A DNA stretch of 64,000 nt from Pseudoxanthomonas sp. (GTDB taxonomy: Bacteria; Pseudomonadota; Gammaproteobacteria; Xanthomonadales; Xanthomonadaceae), in the NCBI RefSeq assembly GCF_035999195.1, contig NZ_DASYGY010000009.1:1426001-1490000 (forward strand). Direction: 5' to 3'. A program made the position numbers and the translations under genes. Positions 51,045 to 59,879 of the stretch are shown piece after piece. The notes under the pieces were generated by a model. It saw nothing but the letters and a program-made list of their open reading frames with translations, was not told where the DNA came from and made no database searches. Every line of letters starts with the position of its first letter. The first letter of the stretch is position 1.

Positions 51045-53522
51045 TTACTGGGTATAGGCGCGCCTGCTGCTTCCATTTTTTTCCTGGGGCGAGCGGGAGG
51101 AGGCCATACGACCCGACCCCTTCCGCTCCTCCTGGAAGCGCGGCAGCCACTGCTCGGGCAGCAGGTCGGCCTTGTCGATACCGAGACGTTCGGCCTCTTC
51201 GTCGACGATCCGATGCATGATCTCGATGTTGTCGGTGCTGGCCGAGATCACGGCCAGCGCATCGTCCATACCGCGCAGGTTGAGCTGGCATACGGTCGAT
51301 GCGTGGCCCTGCTTGACCAGGAAGCAGCGCGACCGCTCATCCAGGCTCTTGATCACCTCGAACTCGGCGTCGGTCAGTTTCAGGCCTTCGATGTAGTCCT
51401 CGCGTGCCGCATTTGGGTTGGGCAGCAGGATGAGCGTGGCGGTCTGCTCGATCAGCGCCGCCGAGATGTCGCTGGCCAGCGCGTCCTCGGGGCTCTGGGT
51501 GGCGAAGATGCCCAGGCCGTTCTGCTTGCGGATGGTCTTCTGCTTGTTCTTGGCGAAATCCTTGAGCGCGCCGCCGCCGTCGAGGATCTTCCAGAATTCG
51601 TCCATCACGTAGATCAGCGGCCGGCCGTCGATCAGTTCCTCCAGCCGGTGCAGCAGGTAGTTGATCACCGGCACGCGGATCTCGGCGTTCTCGATCACGT
51701 CGGTGTAGTCGAACCCGATGATGCTGGCGCGCCCCAGATCGATGGTGTCCACCGGATTGTCGAAGACCCAGCCCAGCACGTTCCCGGCCGTCCACTTGCG
51801 CAGGCGCGCGTAAAGGCCGTCGTCGCCCATGTTGGGCAGACTCTTCTGGAAATTCGTCATCGACCGCAGGTGCAACGGCATGTCGAGCATGGATTCCACC
51901 GCACGGAAGATGTCCTCGTCCTCGCGCGCGGTGTAATGCGTCTTTGCCGCCAGCACCTTGACCAGCCCGGCGAGGAACTGCACGTTGCCGTCCGTGCGCT
52001 CGCACTGGAACGGGTTGAAGCCGGTGGGCTGCCCGTTCTCCAGCGCCAGGTAGTTGCCGCCACAGGCGCGTACGAAGATCTCCGCGCCGCGATCCTTGTC
52101 GAAGAAGAAGATCGTCGGCACCGGATCGAACTTCTGCACCTGGCTGAGCAGGAAGTTGATCAGCGCGGTCTTGCCGGTACCCGACTTGCCGATGACCATG
52201 GTGTTGGCGATGGCTTTCTCGCCCAGCGAGTTCTCGGCCGGATGCGTGGCGTGGAAGTTGAAGTAGTACGGCTGGCCGTTGGTGGTCTGCAGCACGGTCA
52301 CACATTCGCCCCACGGGTTGTTGTCGCGTTTGCCGGTGGCGAAGTTGTGCAGCGGCGACAGGCCGAGGAAGTTCAGCGAACTGACATTGGCCAGGCGGGT
52401 CCGGTAGCGCCAGTTGCCAGGCAGCTGCGAGTAGAAGGACGAGCACACGGCCAGGTCCTCCTTGGCCGACACGAAGCCGGCATTGGAGAGCTCGGCGCGC
52501 GCGACCGCCACGTTCTGCGACAGGCGCTGCTGGTCTTCGGCGTAGAGCGTCAGGATGAAGTGGTATTCGCCCAGCACGAAATTGCCCGAGGCGACCTGGT
52601 CCATGGCGTGGTCGAGCTCCACGATCTGGCTGACCGCCTTGTCGCCGGACGAGATCATCATGCCCTTCGTGCGGTCCAGCACCTTCAACGCGTCCTGACG
52701 GCCCATCGGGCTGAACGAATGGGTGATGATGTACTCGAAGTCGAGGTACTTCAGGCCATTCAGGATGCCGGGCCACGTTGCGTCCGTGTATTCCTTGATG
52801 TTGAGGATCGCGCCGAAGTGGTTCTTGCCATCCGGTGCACTGACCACGAAGTCGCCGGTCTTCGACGAGAACATGTGGCGGCTCACGGCCAGGTAGTCGT
52901 AGACCGGCGCGCGCAGCACCGGCACCGGCTCGGAAATGCGATTGAGCAGGAAGCCGAAGAACTCCAGCGTCTCGGAGAACACACCCCCACGCTCCGCCTC
53001 GTACAGGCCCAGCCTGACCGGAGCGTAGTCCTTGAGGACCGCCTCCACGTTGCCCGCCAGTTCCATCAGCTTGGCCACGGCCTGGTCCTGCTCGGCCTGG
53101 AGGCGCGACACGTTGGCCGATTTCTCGACGAACTTCTTCCCCATCACGACCGGGCGGTAGATCATGGTGAGATACAGCTCGTTCTGCATGATCTTCTGCG
53201 CGGACAGCGCATCGAAGTAGTCGTCCGACAACGTCTGGTTGAAGACCTGGTCGAACTTGGCCGTCGAACGAACGCTTCCGCGTCGCCGCAGGTCGTGGAC
53301 CCAGAACGCGACATTGACGAAATCCGGCGCGCGCAGCGTCTGCAGCATGCGATTGAAACTGTTGTGGCGGTGCTCCAGCTCCCATTCCTCGCGCCCGACG
53401 AAGGGCAGCCCCTCCAGCCGCCAGGCCAGCAGAAAATCGCCGCCCGTCGTCTTGACCACGTGCGGCGACACGTGGGCAGAAAAGGGAATGAACTCGGCGA
53501 TGGCCAGGTCGGGCGCGAGCAT
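51045..53522 (-). CDS. virB4: T4SS ATPase VirB4
   Basis: 825 residues from the ATG at 53522, 4 bases after the virB3 stop. N-terminal CagE/TrbE/VirB domain with HRHNSFNRMLQTL; Walker A VIGKSGTGKTAL, Walker B PLIYVMDEFWKIL and the motif IFATQSPEDAL. The largest ATPase of the complex, at the cytoplasmic base of the channel. Size matches the family (about 820). C-terminal tail EEKGS-type (ERKGSGRMASSRSPQ) is unique. Confidence 0.97.
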   Translation of the reverse strand: MLAPDLAIAEFIPFSAHVSPHVVKTTGGDFLLAWRLEGLPFVGREEWELEHRHNSFNRMLQTLRAPDFVNVAFWVHDLRRRGSVRSTAKFDQVFNQTLSDDYFDALSAQKIMQNELYLTMIYRPVVMGKKFVEKSANVSRLQAEQDQAVAKLMELAGNVEAVLKDYAPVRLGLYEAERGGVFSETLEFFGFLLNRISEPVPVLRAPVYDYLAVSRHMFSSKTGDFVVSAPDGKNHFGAILNIKEYTDATWPGILNGLKYLDFEYIITHSFSPMGRQDALKVLDRTKGMMISSGDKAVSQIVELDHAMDQVASGNFVLGEYHFILTLYAEDQQRLSQNVAVARAELSNAGFVSAKEDLAVCSSFYSQLPGNWRYRTRLANVSSLNFLGLSPLHNFATGKRDNNPWGECVTVLQTTNGQPYYFNFHATHPAENSLGEKAIANTMVIGKSGTGKTALINFLLSQVQKFDPVPTIFFFDKDRGAEIFVRACGGNYLALENGQPTGFNPFQCERTDGNVQFLAGLVKVLAAKTHYTAREDEDIFRAVESMLDMPLHLRSMTNFQKSLPNMGDDGLYARLRKWTAGNVLGWVFDNPVDTIDLGRASIIGFDYTDVIENAEIRVPVINYLLHRLEELIDGRPLIYVMDEFWKILDGGGALKDFAKNKQKTIRKQNGLGIFATQSPEDALASDISAALIEQTATLILLPNPNAAREDYIEGLKLTDAEFEVIKSLDERSRCFLVKQGHASTVCQLNLRGMDDALAVISASTDNIEIMHRIVDEEAERLGIDKADLLPEQWLPRFQEERKGSGRMASSRSPQEKNGSSRRAYTQ

Positions 53523-53526
53523 GGGA

Positions 53527-53841
53527 TCAGTCCGGAATCGAGTCGTCGAAACGCTTGCGGTAGGCATTGGGCGTGAACACCCACATCCCTTCGTGGTGCC
53601 GGAGGTTCCGGACCTTGGTCCGGAACTGCCACCGCAGCCCCAGCAGCCGGAAGATCATCTCGTCGCGGCGTGCCATCTGCCGCATGATGAAGATGACCAC
53701 CGGCAGCAGGGCCAGGAAAAACATGTTGAAGTAGAACGTGAGCAACAGGCAGCCGCCCGCCCCGATCGCGAAGGGTACGTAAGGTACCCCCATGAACATG
53801 GGGGGGCGGGTACAGCCCCTGAACAGCACGTTCTTATGCAT
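53527..53841 (-). CDS. virB3: T4SS inner-membrane protein VirB3
   Basis: 104 residues. VirB3 signature: LFRGCTRPPMFMGVPYVPFAI near the N-terminus, two membrane helices (about 18-60), and the cytoplasmic tail RLLGLRWQFRTKVRNL. It anchors VirB4. Overlaps virB2 by 8 bases at its start and is followed by virB4 after 4 bases. Confidence 0.95.
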   Translation of the reverse strand: MHKNVLFRGCTRPPMFMGVPYVPFAIGAGGCLLLTFYFNMFFLALLPVVIFIMRQMARRDEMIFRLLGLRWQFRTKVRNLRHHEGMWVFTPNAYRKRFDDSIPD

Positions 53842-54208
53842 ACTGGCTCAGCATCTGGGCGACCACCATCGCCGTCGAGGTCACGTCGGCGGGCAGCAGC
53901 ATCTTGGCGATCTGGGCCGCAGCACCGATCAGGAAACCACCGATCAGTACCGGCGCCACGTCACCGATTCGCTTGTGATTGAAGGCGATCTGATAGCCGG
54001 CGAAGATCACCGCGATGGTCACGATTGCGATCGACGCGACATTCAACAGGCCGTTGATGTTCTCGAAGAACTTGGTGACCCGGCCCGTGGCGCCGGTCGC
54101 ATCCTGGGCGAATGCCAGTTCAGGAAATGCGAGCGCCGCTACGGCGATGGATGCGATGGCCAAGGCGGCGAAGACCTGCTTTGCGTGGATCATGTGCGTC
54201 TGGTTCAT
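53834..54208 (-). CDS. virB2: T4SS major pilin VirB2
   Basis: 124 residues from the ATG at 54208. Long signal-like N-terminus (AALAIASIAVAALAFPELAFAQ), then two helices FENINGLLNVASIAIVTIAVIFAGYQI and VLIGGFLIGAAAQIAKMLL around the short basic loop FNHKRIGD. This is the TrbC/VirB2 fold. It builds the pilus or channel rod. Confidence 0.93.
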   Translation of the reverse strand: MNQTHMIHAKQVFAALAIASIAVAALAFPELAFAQDATGATGRVTKFFENINGLLNVASIAIVTIAVIFAGYQIAFNHKRIGDVAPVLIGGFLIGAAAQIAKMLLPADVTSTAMVVAQMLSQYA

Positions 54209-54282
54209 GGTGTACCCCAAGTGGTGATGATGACGATGGGTGGCACTTTCGCGTGCCGAAATGCCATCCGTGGCGGGTGCTG

Positions 54283-55089
54283 CTAGAAGACGAAAGCGTC
54301 ATCCCTCCCGGATGCCTGCACGACCTGCGGCGCTTGCGGCGCCGCGGTGGTGTTCTGGTGATATGGCTGTACCGTGACCGGCACCTCGGCGGATGCCTGG
54401 GCGATGGCGGGCGCGGCCATGGGCGCAGCGGGTGCCGGCACCGCGCGCACCGCCGCTGGCGCCGGCCGAACCTGGGCCGCGGCGAAATTGGCTGTGGCCT
54501 GCGCGCCGGGCCGCTCGGCCTTCGCCTCTGCGATGCGGCGCGCCACCAGGGACGACGCTGCGCCGGTGGCCACGGTGCGCACGGCCGAAGCACGCCGTTT
54601 GGCCGTGCCGCGTCTGTCGATCACCGGAATGGCCGCCGCCGTGTCGCTGCCCGCTTGCCGCTGCCAGGACGCGAACACCTTCTGGACATAGCCATGCCGG
54701 TAACCGGTGGTGAAATTGCCGGAGTAGTAGCAGCTGAAGGCCTTGCCCCAGTCGCTGCCCGAGCGCGAGTAGCACTCTGCCAGGATGCGCGAGCCCGCCT
54801 GCAGGTTGGGGCAGACAGCGAATGCCTTCTCGTAGCTGTCCAACCCCTGCCGTGCCAGGTTGTGGCGATTCACCTGCGCCAGCCCCAGCGAGAAGTTGTA
54901 GCCACGCTCTTCCAGCATGCGCGCGGTCGACAGCGCTTCGGGAAGATTGCGCGGCTGCCGGGCCAGCCGCCCGCCGACCACGCCGATCGCATAAGGGTTG
55001 AACGAGGACTCGACCTTCACGACGTGCTCCATCACCGTCGGAGGAACCGCCAGTCCAGTGCATCCCATCAGCTCCATGCCCGGCAGCAT
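54283..55089 (-). CDS. virB1: T4SS lytic transglycosylase VirB1
   Basis: 268 residues from the ATG at 55089 with GGAGGATC upstream. SLT domain (about 15-155): catalytic Glu in VVKVESSFNPYAIG, then NFSLGLAQVNRHNL and GSRILAECYSRSGSDWGKAF. The last ~110 residues are Ala/Pro/Arg-rich (PAPAAVRAVPAPAAPMAAP) and end in DDAFVF. No N-terminal signal is visible before the domain, which is unusual for VirB1. Lies between virB2 and virB11. Confidence 0.92.
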   Translation of the reverse strand: MLPGMELMGCTGLAVPPTVMEHVVKVESSFNPYAIGVVGGRLARQPRNLPEALSTARMLEERGYNFSLGLAQVNRHNLARQGLDSYEKAFAVCPNLQAGSRILAECYSRSGSDWGKAFSCYYSGNFTTGYRHGYVQKVFASWQRQAGSDTAAAIPVIDRRGTAKRRASAVRTVATGAASSLVARRIAEAKAERPGAQATANFAAAQVRPAPAAVRAVPAPAAPMAAPAIAQASAEVPVTVQPYHQNTTAAPQAPQVVQASGRDDAFVF

Positions 55090-55166
55090 CAGCGGATCCT
55101 CCCCGAACCAGGAGATGTGCGATGGCCCTGCGACGAATGCGTGAGGATCATGTGTTTCCCTGCCTG

Positions 55167-56207
55167 TCAGGACGCGAGCGCGCGCGCGGGATCGAAATCG
55201 ATGCCGGTGATGTAGCGTCGCCCCGCGTGCGCCTTGATGTGCACCACGATGTCGATGGTCATCTTCAGCAGGCGCTTGATCACCTCGAACTCCAGCCCAG
55301 CCCCCTCGGCCGAGGCCTTGACCATCAGCGCCAGCTGGTCCCAGGTCTGCGCCGTGCTGCCCGCATGGCAGCTGGTGATGGAGCCAGGGTGGCCCGAGGC
55401 GCAGTTGCGGATGAAGTAGAACGATTCGTCGCCGCGCAGCTCCGCCAGGATGATGCGGTCCGGCTTCATGCGCAGGCAGGCTTCCATGCAGTTCTTCGCC
55501 GTGATGTTGCTGGCGCTCTGGCCACCCTTGGAGTACAGCAGATGCACGACATTGGGCTGGCGGATGAACAGCTCGCGCGCATCCTCGATCGTCACCAGCC
55601 GCTCCTGGTCGGGAATGTGGTTGACCAGGGACTTCATGAAGGTGGTCTTGCCGCTGCCGGTGGCGCCCGCCACCACGATGTTCTTGTGGTAGAGCACCGC
55701 CTTGCGGAAGAACTCGGCGTAATGGCGGCTGCGGCGCAGCTCGAGCAGTTCCTGGTCGTGGTCGCCGAGCACCTGCTGTTGCTCGAGTATCTCGTCGAAG
55801 AAGCCGTCCTGCTCGTACTGCTCCAGCGACTTGCTGAACTTCGCCGGCAGGCGGATGGTGATGGACACCTTGCCGGCGTCGCAGGCCGGCGGGATGACGA
55901 ACTGGGCACGCTGCCCGGTGGGGAACGTCAGCGACACCATCGGATCGATGTCGGTGATGCGCTGACCGGTATTGCTCTCGTTGACGACGGAGGTGCAGAA
56001 CTGTCGGGCGCGCTCGAAGGTGAGCGTCGGCACATCGGCCTTCAGCCAGCCCTCGCGCGCCGTTTCCAGGTAGATCTCGCCCGGGCGGTTGATGCATATC
56101 TCGGTGACGTCGGAGGAATGCATATGCTCGCCGATGCCGAGCACCTGGTACTGGTAGTCCAGGAACTCGTTGGAGACGCGGGCAAGGGGCTCGTTCTGGG
56201 TGTCCAT
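55167..56207 (-). CDS. virB11: T4SS ATPase VirB11
   Basis: 346 residues. N-terminal domain (to about 160) then RecA-like core: Walker A AGATGSGKTTFMKS, Asp box TIEDARELFI, Walker B RIILAELRGDE, His box SCHAGST. Traffic ATPase that switches the machine between pilus making and secretion. Follows virB10 with a 12-base gap. Length matches VirB11 (about 340). Confidence 0.97.
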   Translation of the reverse strand: MDTQNEPLARVSNEFLDYQYQVLGIGEHMHSSDVTEICINRPGEIYLETAREGWLKADVPTLTFERARQFCTSVVNESNTGQRITDIDPMVSLTFPTGQRAQFVIPPACDAGKVSITIRLPAKFSKSLEQYEQDGFFDEILEQQQVLGDHDQELLELRRSRHYAEFFRKAVLYHKNIVVAGATGSGKTTFMKSLVNHIPDQERLVTIEDARELFIRQPNVVHLLYSKGGQSASNITAKNCMEACLRMKPDRIILAELRGDESFYFIRNCASGHPGSITSCHAGSTAQTWDQLALMVKASAEGAGLEFEVIKRLLKMTIDIVVHIKAHAGRRYITGIDFDPARALAS

Positions 56208-56219
56208 GCCGGCAGGCCG

Positions 56220-57425
56220 TCAGCGCATCACTGCGGAGAAGTCGACGTCGCGGGCGACATAGACGTTGACGATGGTGCCCTGGTTGATGGTCACCGTCGG
56301 CGGACGCGCCATGTTGCGGTCGAGCGCCATGTTGGCCAGTCGCTCCATGGTCCGCGCCGTGTTGCTCTCGTAGGGATTCTGGTAGATCGCGCCGTTGACA
56401 ATGGCCGTCTCCTGTGGCCCGTTCTTCGCACCGGCGTACTTGAAGGCATCGCTGAGCATGCTGATCAGCAGTGCGGACGAAATTCGCTGCGCCCAGTGCG
56501 CGGAGTAATGGCCGGGATTGCCGGCCGCTCCCAGCATGTCCGTGCCGGGGCTGCGCATGTTCACATCCATGCCGGTGGGGGTGGTGATGCGGTCCCAGAC
56601 GATGGCGGCGCGCTCGCCGATGATGGCGTCGGACGTGTAGCTGCCCATCACCTTGGAACCCCGCGGCAGCAGCAGCCGCTTGCCGTTGACCGAATAGACC
56701 GGCTCCGTGACCACGCACGACGTGTAGCCGGGCACATCGGTGATGACGCGCGACTCCAGCACGCAACGGATGTAGGTCCCCCGCAGCAGCAGCGTGTTGG
56801 GGTTGTAGAGAGGTTTGGCACTGGTCGTGTCGTCCGCCGGAGCCGTGCCCGCCGCGGGCGACTCCCCACCCGACTGCATCATCAGGCGCGTGTAATCGTC
56901 CGGCGACATCACACTAGGCACCGCATCGGTTTGTGCCGTTGAAGAACGGGCATTGCCGGCAAAATCCATCATCCGACGCTCCCTGAGCGTCAGTTCCATC
57001 CGCTCCATGGAGGGCGTGGAGGGAAACGCAGGGACGGGCGTTGGGGAGTACTCGCTGACCAACGGAAGCGGCGGCAACTCCGGCTCTGCGACGACTGCGG
57101 GTTGTTCCGGAGGGAGTTCGGGAAGATCCTTGGGAGCCGCAGGAATGACCAGTTGTTCGCTGCGGGAACTCGTCTGGACTTCGTCGCTCCCGTCCGACAC
57201 GGCGCTACGGAATATCCAGAAAGCCACGAAAAGCAGCAACAGGACGATCCCCGCCAGGAACATCAATGCCTTGCGGTTGAGCCGCTGCACATCGGAGGAG
57301 CGCAGGTAGGGCGCATTGGCGTCAAGATCCGGATCGGCCGCCGGTGCCGCCCGCTGGTACGGGTTCTGCGGAACGACCCGTTCCGAGCCTTCTTCCGGAT
57401 GGTCGTGTGGCGTCTGGGTCGTCAT
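56220..57425 (-). CDS. virB10: T4SS scaffold protein VirB10
   Basis: 401 residues: cytoplasmic N-terminus (about 1-50), membrane helix LMFLAGIVLLLLFVAFWIF (about 53-72), proline-rich periplasmic linker (about 85-155), and C-terminal TrbI domain (about 200-401: RGTYIRCVLESRVITDVPG, LLLPRGSKVMGSYTSD, PTGMDVNMRSPGTDMLG) with the antenna-like segment around FKYAGAKNGPQ. It spans both membranes and links channel to ATPases. The ATG overlaps the virB9 stop. Confidence 0.96.
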   Translation of the reverse strand: MTTQTPHDHPEEGSERVVPQNPYQRAAPAADPDLDANAPYLRSSDVQRLNRKALMFLAGIVLLLLFVAFWIFRSAVSDGSDEVQTSSRSEQLVIPAAPKDLPELPPEQPAVVAEPELPPLPLVSEYSPTPVPAFPSTPSMERMELTLRERRMMDFAGNARSSTAQTDAVPSVMSPDDYTRLMMQSGGESPAAGTAPADDTTSAKPLYNPNTLLLRGTYIRCVLESRVITDVPGYTSCVVTEPVYSVNGKRLLLPRGSKVMGSYTSDAIIGERAAIVWDRITTPTGMDVNMRSPGTDMLGAAGNPGHYSAHWAQRISSALLISMLSDAFKYAGAKNGPQETAIVNGAIYQNPYESNTARTMERLANMALDRNMARPPTVTINQGTIVNVYVARDVDFSAVMR

Positions 57426-58183
57426 TCCGGGCTCCTGCGCAGGCCCACCACATTGTTGCCATGGCGGATGACCAAGTAGGGATAGGTGCCGTGCACGACA
57501 ATGGTGTCGTCCTGTACGGTCGAGTTCACGACGAACTCGTCGCCGTCCTCGCTGTCGCGCGCGAACACGACGGGGAAGTTGCCGCTCGGGAACCGCGTGC
57601 GGTCGCCCATCCGGATGTACGTGAAGCGGCGGTCGTCGTACACCGTCGTCGGCACCAGCCAGGCCGGGCCGCGCTTGCGCTGGGCATACTCGTAATTGAA
57701 ATGATAGGCCCGGTCCGACTGCACGTCCGTGCTCAGTTCGGCGTCGGGTTCCTGCGGCCGGACCGACATTCCAGCAAAACTCGTATCGCCGGGATAGGTG
57801 AAGGTGATGCGGTACTGCACGCCGGCGGCTCGTGCCTGGTCGAGCACGCGCCAGTCGGTGGCGACGACCTTCAACTCGAAGATGTAGGAATGCGCGGCGG
57901 TGCGCACCAGCAGGTTGGTGTCCACATCGACGTTCTTCGGCTTCAGGTAGAAGACGTTGCCGCGCCGGCTGATGTCCCAGCCACCGCTGAAGCCGGTGCT
58001 GAAGTCGAGGATCTCCTCATGGGGCGACAACTCGATCTGCGTGGTGATGCCCAGGCCAGTGCGGACCGGATACACCTTGTCGGGCGCATACGTGTACTCC
58101 TCGATCACCTGAGCCGCGGCAGGCATGGCTCCCAGCAGCAGGCCTGCGACGACCACACGCAGCAGGACATCCTTCAACCTCAT
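57422..58183 (-). CDS. virB9: T4SS core-complex protein VirB9
   Basis: 253 residues. Signal peptide DVLLRVVVAGLLLGAMPAAAQ; N-terminal domain with TGLGITTQIELSPHEEI and GWDISRRGNVFYLKPK, C-terminal domain with NFEY-like FNYEYAQRKRG, DDRRFTYIRMG and DTIVVHGTYPYLVIRHG. It forms the outer-membrane ring with VirB7 and VirB10. Overlaps virB8 and virB10 by 4 bases each. Confidence 0.96.
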   Translation of the reverse strand: MRLKDVLLRVVVAGLLLGAMPAAAQVIEEYTYAPDKVYPVRTGLGITTQIELSPHEEILDFSTGFSGGWDISRRGNVFYLKPKNVDVDTNLLVRTAAHSYIFELKVVATDWRVLDQARAAGVQYRITFTYPGDTSFAGMSVRPQEPDAELSTDVQSDRAYHFNYEYAQRKRGPAWLVPTTVYDDRRFTYIRMGDRTRFPSGNFPVVFARDSEDGDEFVVNSTVQDDTIVVHGTYPYLVIRHGNNVVGLRRSPE

Positions 58184-59112
58184 CGTTGGGGTACTCCGGT
58201 TCCGGTCTGTGTCTCCGACTGCTCCGCGGGCAGCGGCGCCGTCGATACTTCGTTCTCGCCCTGCGTAGCCGAGGGATCCCCCGTTGCAGGGGCGGCGGCG
58301 CTGCCGGGAACGGCTGCCGTCACGGGATATGCGGGGACGGCGGGCGCCGCGGCGGGCGGCGCGGGGAACTCGCGCTCCGGCAACGCGGCAGAAGCGAAGT
58401 CGTCGTCCACGCGATAGTTGGTCACGCGGAAGCCCAGCGGGTTGAGCAGCCGGTCCTCTTCGTTCAGGCGCAGATCGGGGTTGTAGGTGAACTCCATGGT
58501 CGCGATCTTGCTGTCCAGCGGTTGCGAGGCACCGCGCCCCTTGTCGTACACGCTGCGCTGGAACCGCACCGTCGCGCCGGTCGGCCGGCGCCCGTCGCCG
58601 CCGCCTATCAGCACGATGCTCAGGATGCGCGTGCGTACCGCACGCCCACTGCCGTACAGACGGAACGGCCGGTCAGGATTGCTCTCCGCATGCAGCGCGG
58701 TGTAGGCCGGCGCGACCGCGGGCCCCGCCATCGACAGCGTGGTGCGCCAGTTACGCTGGCCGATCAAGCCCGAATCGTAGGATTCGCGTGCGAGTACGAA
58801 CTGCGCGACGTTGCTCTTGTTGATGGCTTCCTCGGTCGTGACATCGCGATCCTGGAAGTTGCCCGACAGGCGCGCGACGCTCGCCGTGCCGGTGTAGGGA
58901 TCGGCCATCACCAGGTACGGCACCTTCTCCTTGAGCGGAAGGAACAGGAAATAGCCGCCGGCCAGGATCAGCGACATCACGATGGCGGACCAGGCGACCA
59001 GCCATGCGCGCCGCTCGCTCTTGCGTGCGCGCTCGGCCAGCGTCAGCTCGAAGCTGACGCCCTGCGCCACCGCGCGATCGATATCGGGAGACGACGTCTT
59101 CTTCCTGAACAT
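58180..59112 (-). CDS. virB8: T4SS assembly protein VirB8
   Basis: 310 residues. Short cytoplasmic N-terminus, one helix WLVAWSAIVMSLILAGGYFLF (about 35-55), periplasmic NTF2-like domain (about 65-235; YDSGLIGQRNW, TRILSIVLIGG, ATMEFTYNPDLRLNEEDRLLNPLGFRV). The last ~70 residues are Ala/Pro/Thr-rich (PAPPAAAPAVPAYPVTA) with no homologue in standard VirB8 (about 230 residues). First after virB7; overlaps virB9. Confidence 0.95.
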   Translation of the reverse strand: MFRKKTSSPDIDRAVAQGVSFELTLAERARKSERRAWLVAWSAIVMSLILAGGYFLFLPLKEKVPYLVMADPYTGTASVARLSGNFQDRDVTTEEAINKSNVAQFVLARESYDSGLIGQRNWRTTLSMAGPAVAPAYTALHAESNPDRPFRLYGSGRAVRTRILSIVLIGGGDGRRPTGATVRFQRSVYDKGRGASQPLDSKIATMEFTYNPDLRLNEEDRLLNPLGFRVTNYRVDDDFASAALPEREFPAPPAAAPAVPAYPVTAAVPGSAAAPATGDPSATQGENEVSTAPLPAEQSETQTGTGVPQR

Positions 59113-59127
59113 GCGCAGTCCGCCGCC

Positions 59128-59577
59128 CTATTCGTCCATTGCGGCCGCGGGGGCCACGCCGGCGACCGGCACCGATGCCTGGCTCACGATGATCCGCGGG
59201 CGTTCGACGACGATCTGTACGCCCTGCTCCGCATACGCGGCGGAAAGGGAAGCGGCTGCATCTTCCAGGCTGCTGGTGCGGATCTGCGCGACGGGTGCAT
59301 GCAGGGTGTAGTCGTTGGGATGCAGGTAGGCCAGCGTCAGGCGCGCGTCCTTGGCCCACCGGTCCAGCATCGTCCTGAGCGTGCCATCCGCCGGCGACGC
59401 CTGATAGACATAGGCCTGCTGCAGCGGAATGGCCTGCGGAACCTCCGCGAAGCGATTCACCGGCCGCCAGCGCCCCTTTACGTCCGAGGCCTGCGGGGTG
59501 GCGCATCCCGCGAGCACGACCGGCACCATCACGAACAGCGACATCACCCTCTTGCGAAGAACGGCATTCCGGATCAC
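59128..59577 (-). CDS. virB7: T4SS lipoprotein VirB7 of the X-T4SS type (with extra globular domain)
   Basis: 149 residues from a GTG at 59577, which has AAGGTGG upstream; an ATG at 59544 would leave no basic N-region. Lipoprotein signal RKRVMSLFVMVPVVLAGC; the mature start GRWRPVNRF fits the VirB9-binding stretch. After it comes a domain of about 80 residues (TMLDRWAKDARLTLAYLHP, DYTLHAPVAQIRTSSLEDA) that reads like an N0/secretin-type fold, the hallmark of Xanthomonas VirB7 and absent from the 45-residue Agrobacterium protein. First gene of the virB operon. Confidence 0.88.
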   Translation of the reverse strand: MIRNAVLRKRVMSLFVMVPVVLAGCATPQASDVKGRWRPVNRFAEVPQAIPLQQAYVYQASPADGTLRTMLDRWAKDARLTLAYLHPNDYTLHAPVAQIRTSSLEDAAASLSAAYAEQGVQIVVERPRIIVSQASVPVAGVAPAAAMDE

Positions 59578-59844
59578 GCATCCACCTTTCTGCAATCGTC
59601 GGCAACAGACATCCGATGCGCAGTCCCGGCAGGACGCGTCACGGCACTGATGAATGTCTCCGGGTGGCAATGCGCGCCCGCACGCGCCGGGAATCCACGA
59701 TCTTCCCGTAGCGATCGCCTTGCGCAGCCACTGGCATGCGCACTGCCCCCTGTACTCGCATCCATGCGTTCCACTCTCCTGCGATGTCCATGCAGGCGTT
59801 CATGCACGCCGCACGTTGAATCCGCTTACTGCATCACGACAGTC
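59578..59844 (-). promoter_or_regulatory. Long GGA-rich leader of the virB operon (possible CsrA target)
   Basis: About 267 nt between the predicted transcription start and the virB7 GTG. The transcript strand contains 11 GGA triplets (for example at 59583, 59614, 59626, 59661, 59696, 59706, 59763, 59772, 59779, 59789, 59823), one of them in the ribosome-binding region (GGTGGATGC). GGA is the core of CsrA/RsmA sites, and the virB operon of X. citri is known to be repressed by CsrA through its leader. Confidence 0.55.
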
Positions 59845-59850
59845 GCGCCG

Positions 59851-59879
59851 AACATAGCCACGCGCTTTTGTGTCGTCAA
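59851..59879 (-). promoter_or_regulatory. Predicted sigma70-like promoter of the virB operon
   Basis: Minus strand: -35 TTGACG (59879-59874), 17-base spacer, -10 TATGTT (59856-59851), within an AT-rich patch of an otherwise GC-rich region. The start would fall near 59844. Confidence 0.55.

Noticed and set aside
51033..53576. 847-codon plus-strand frame opposite virB4
   Set aside because: It mirrors VirB4 over its whole length; high GC keeps antisense frames open. No recognisable domain.
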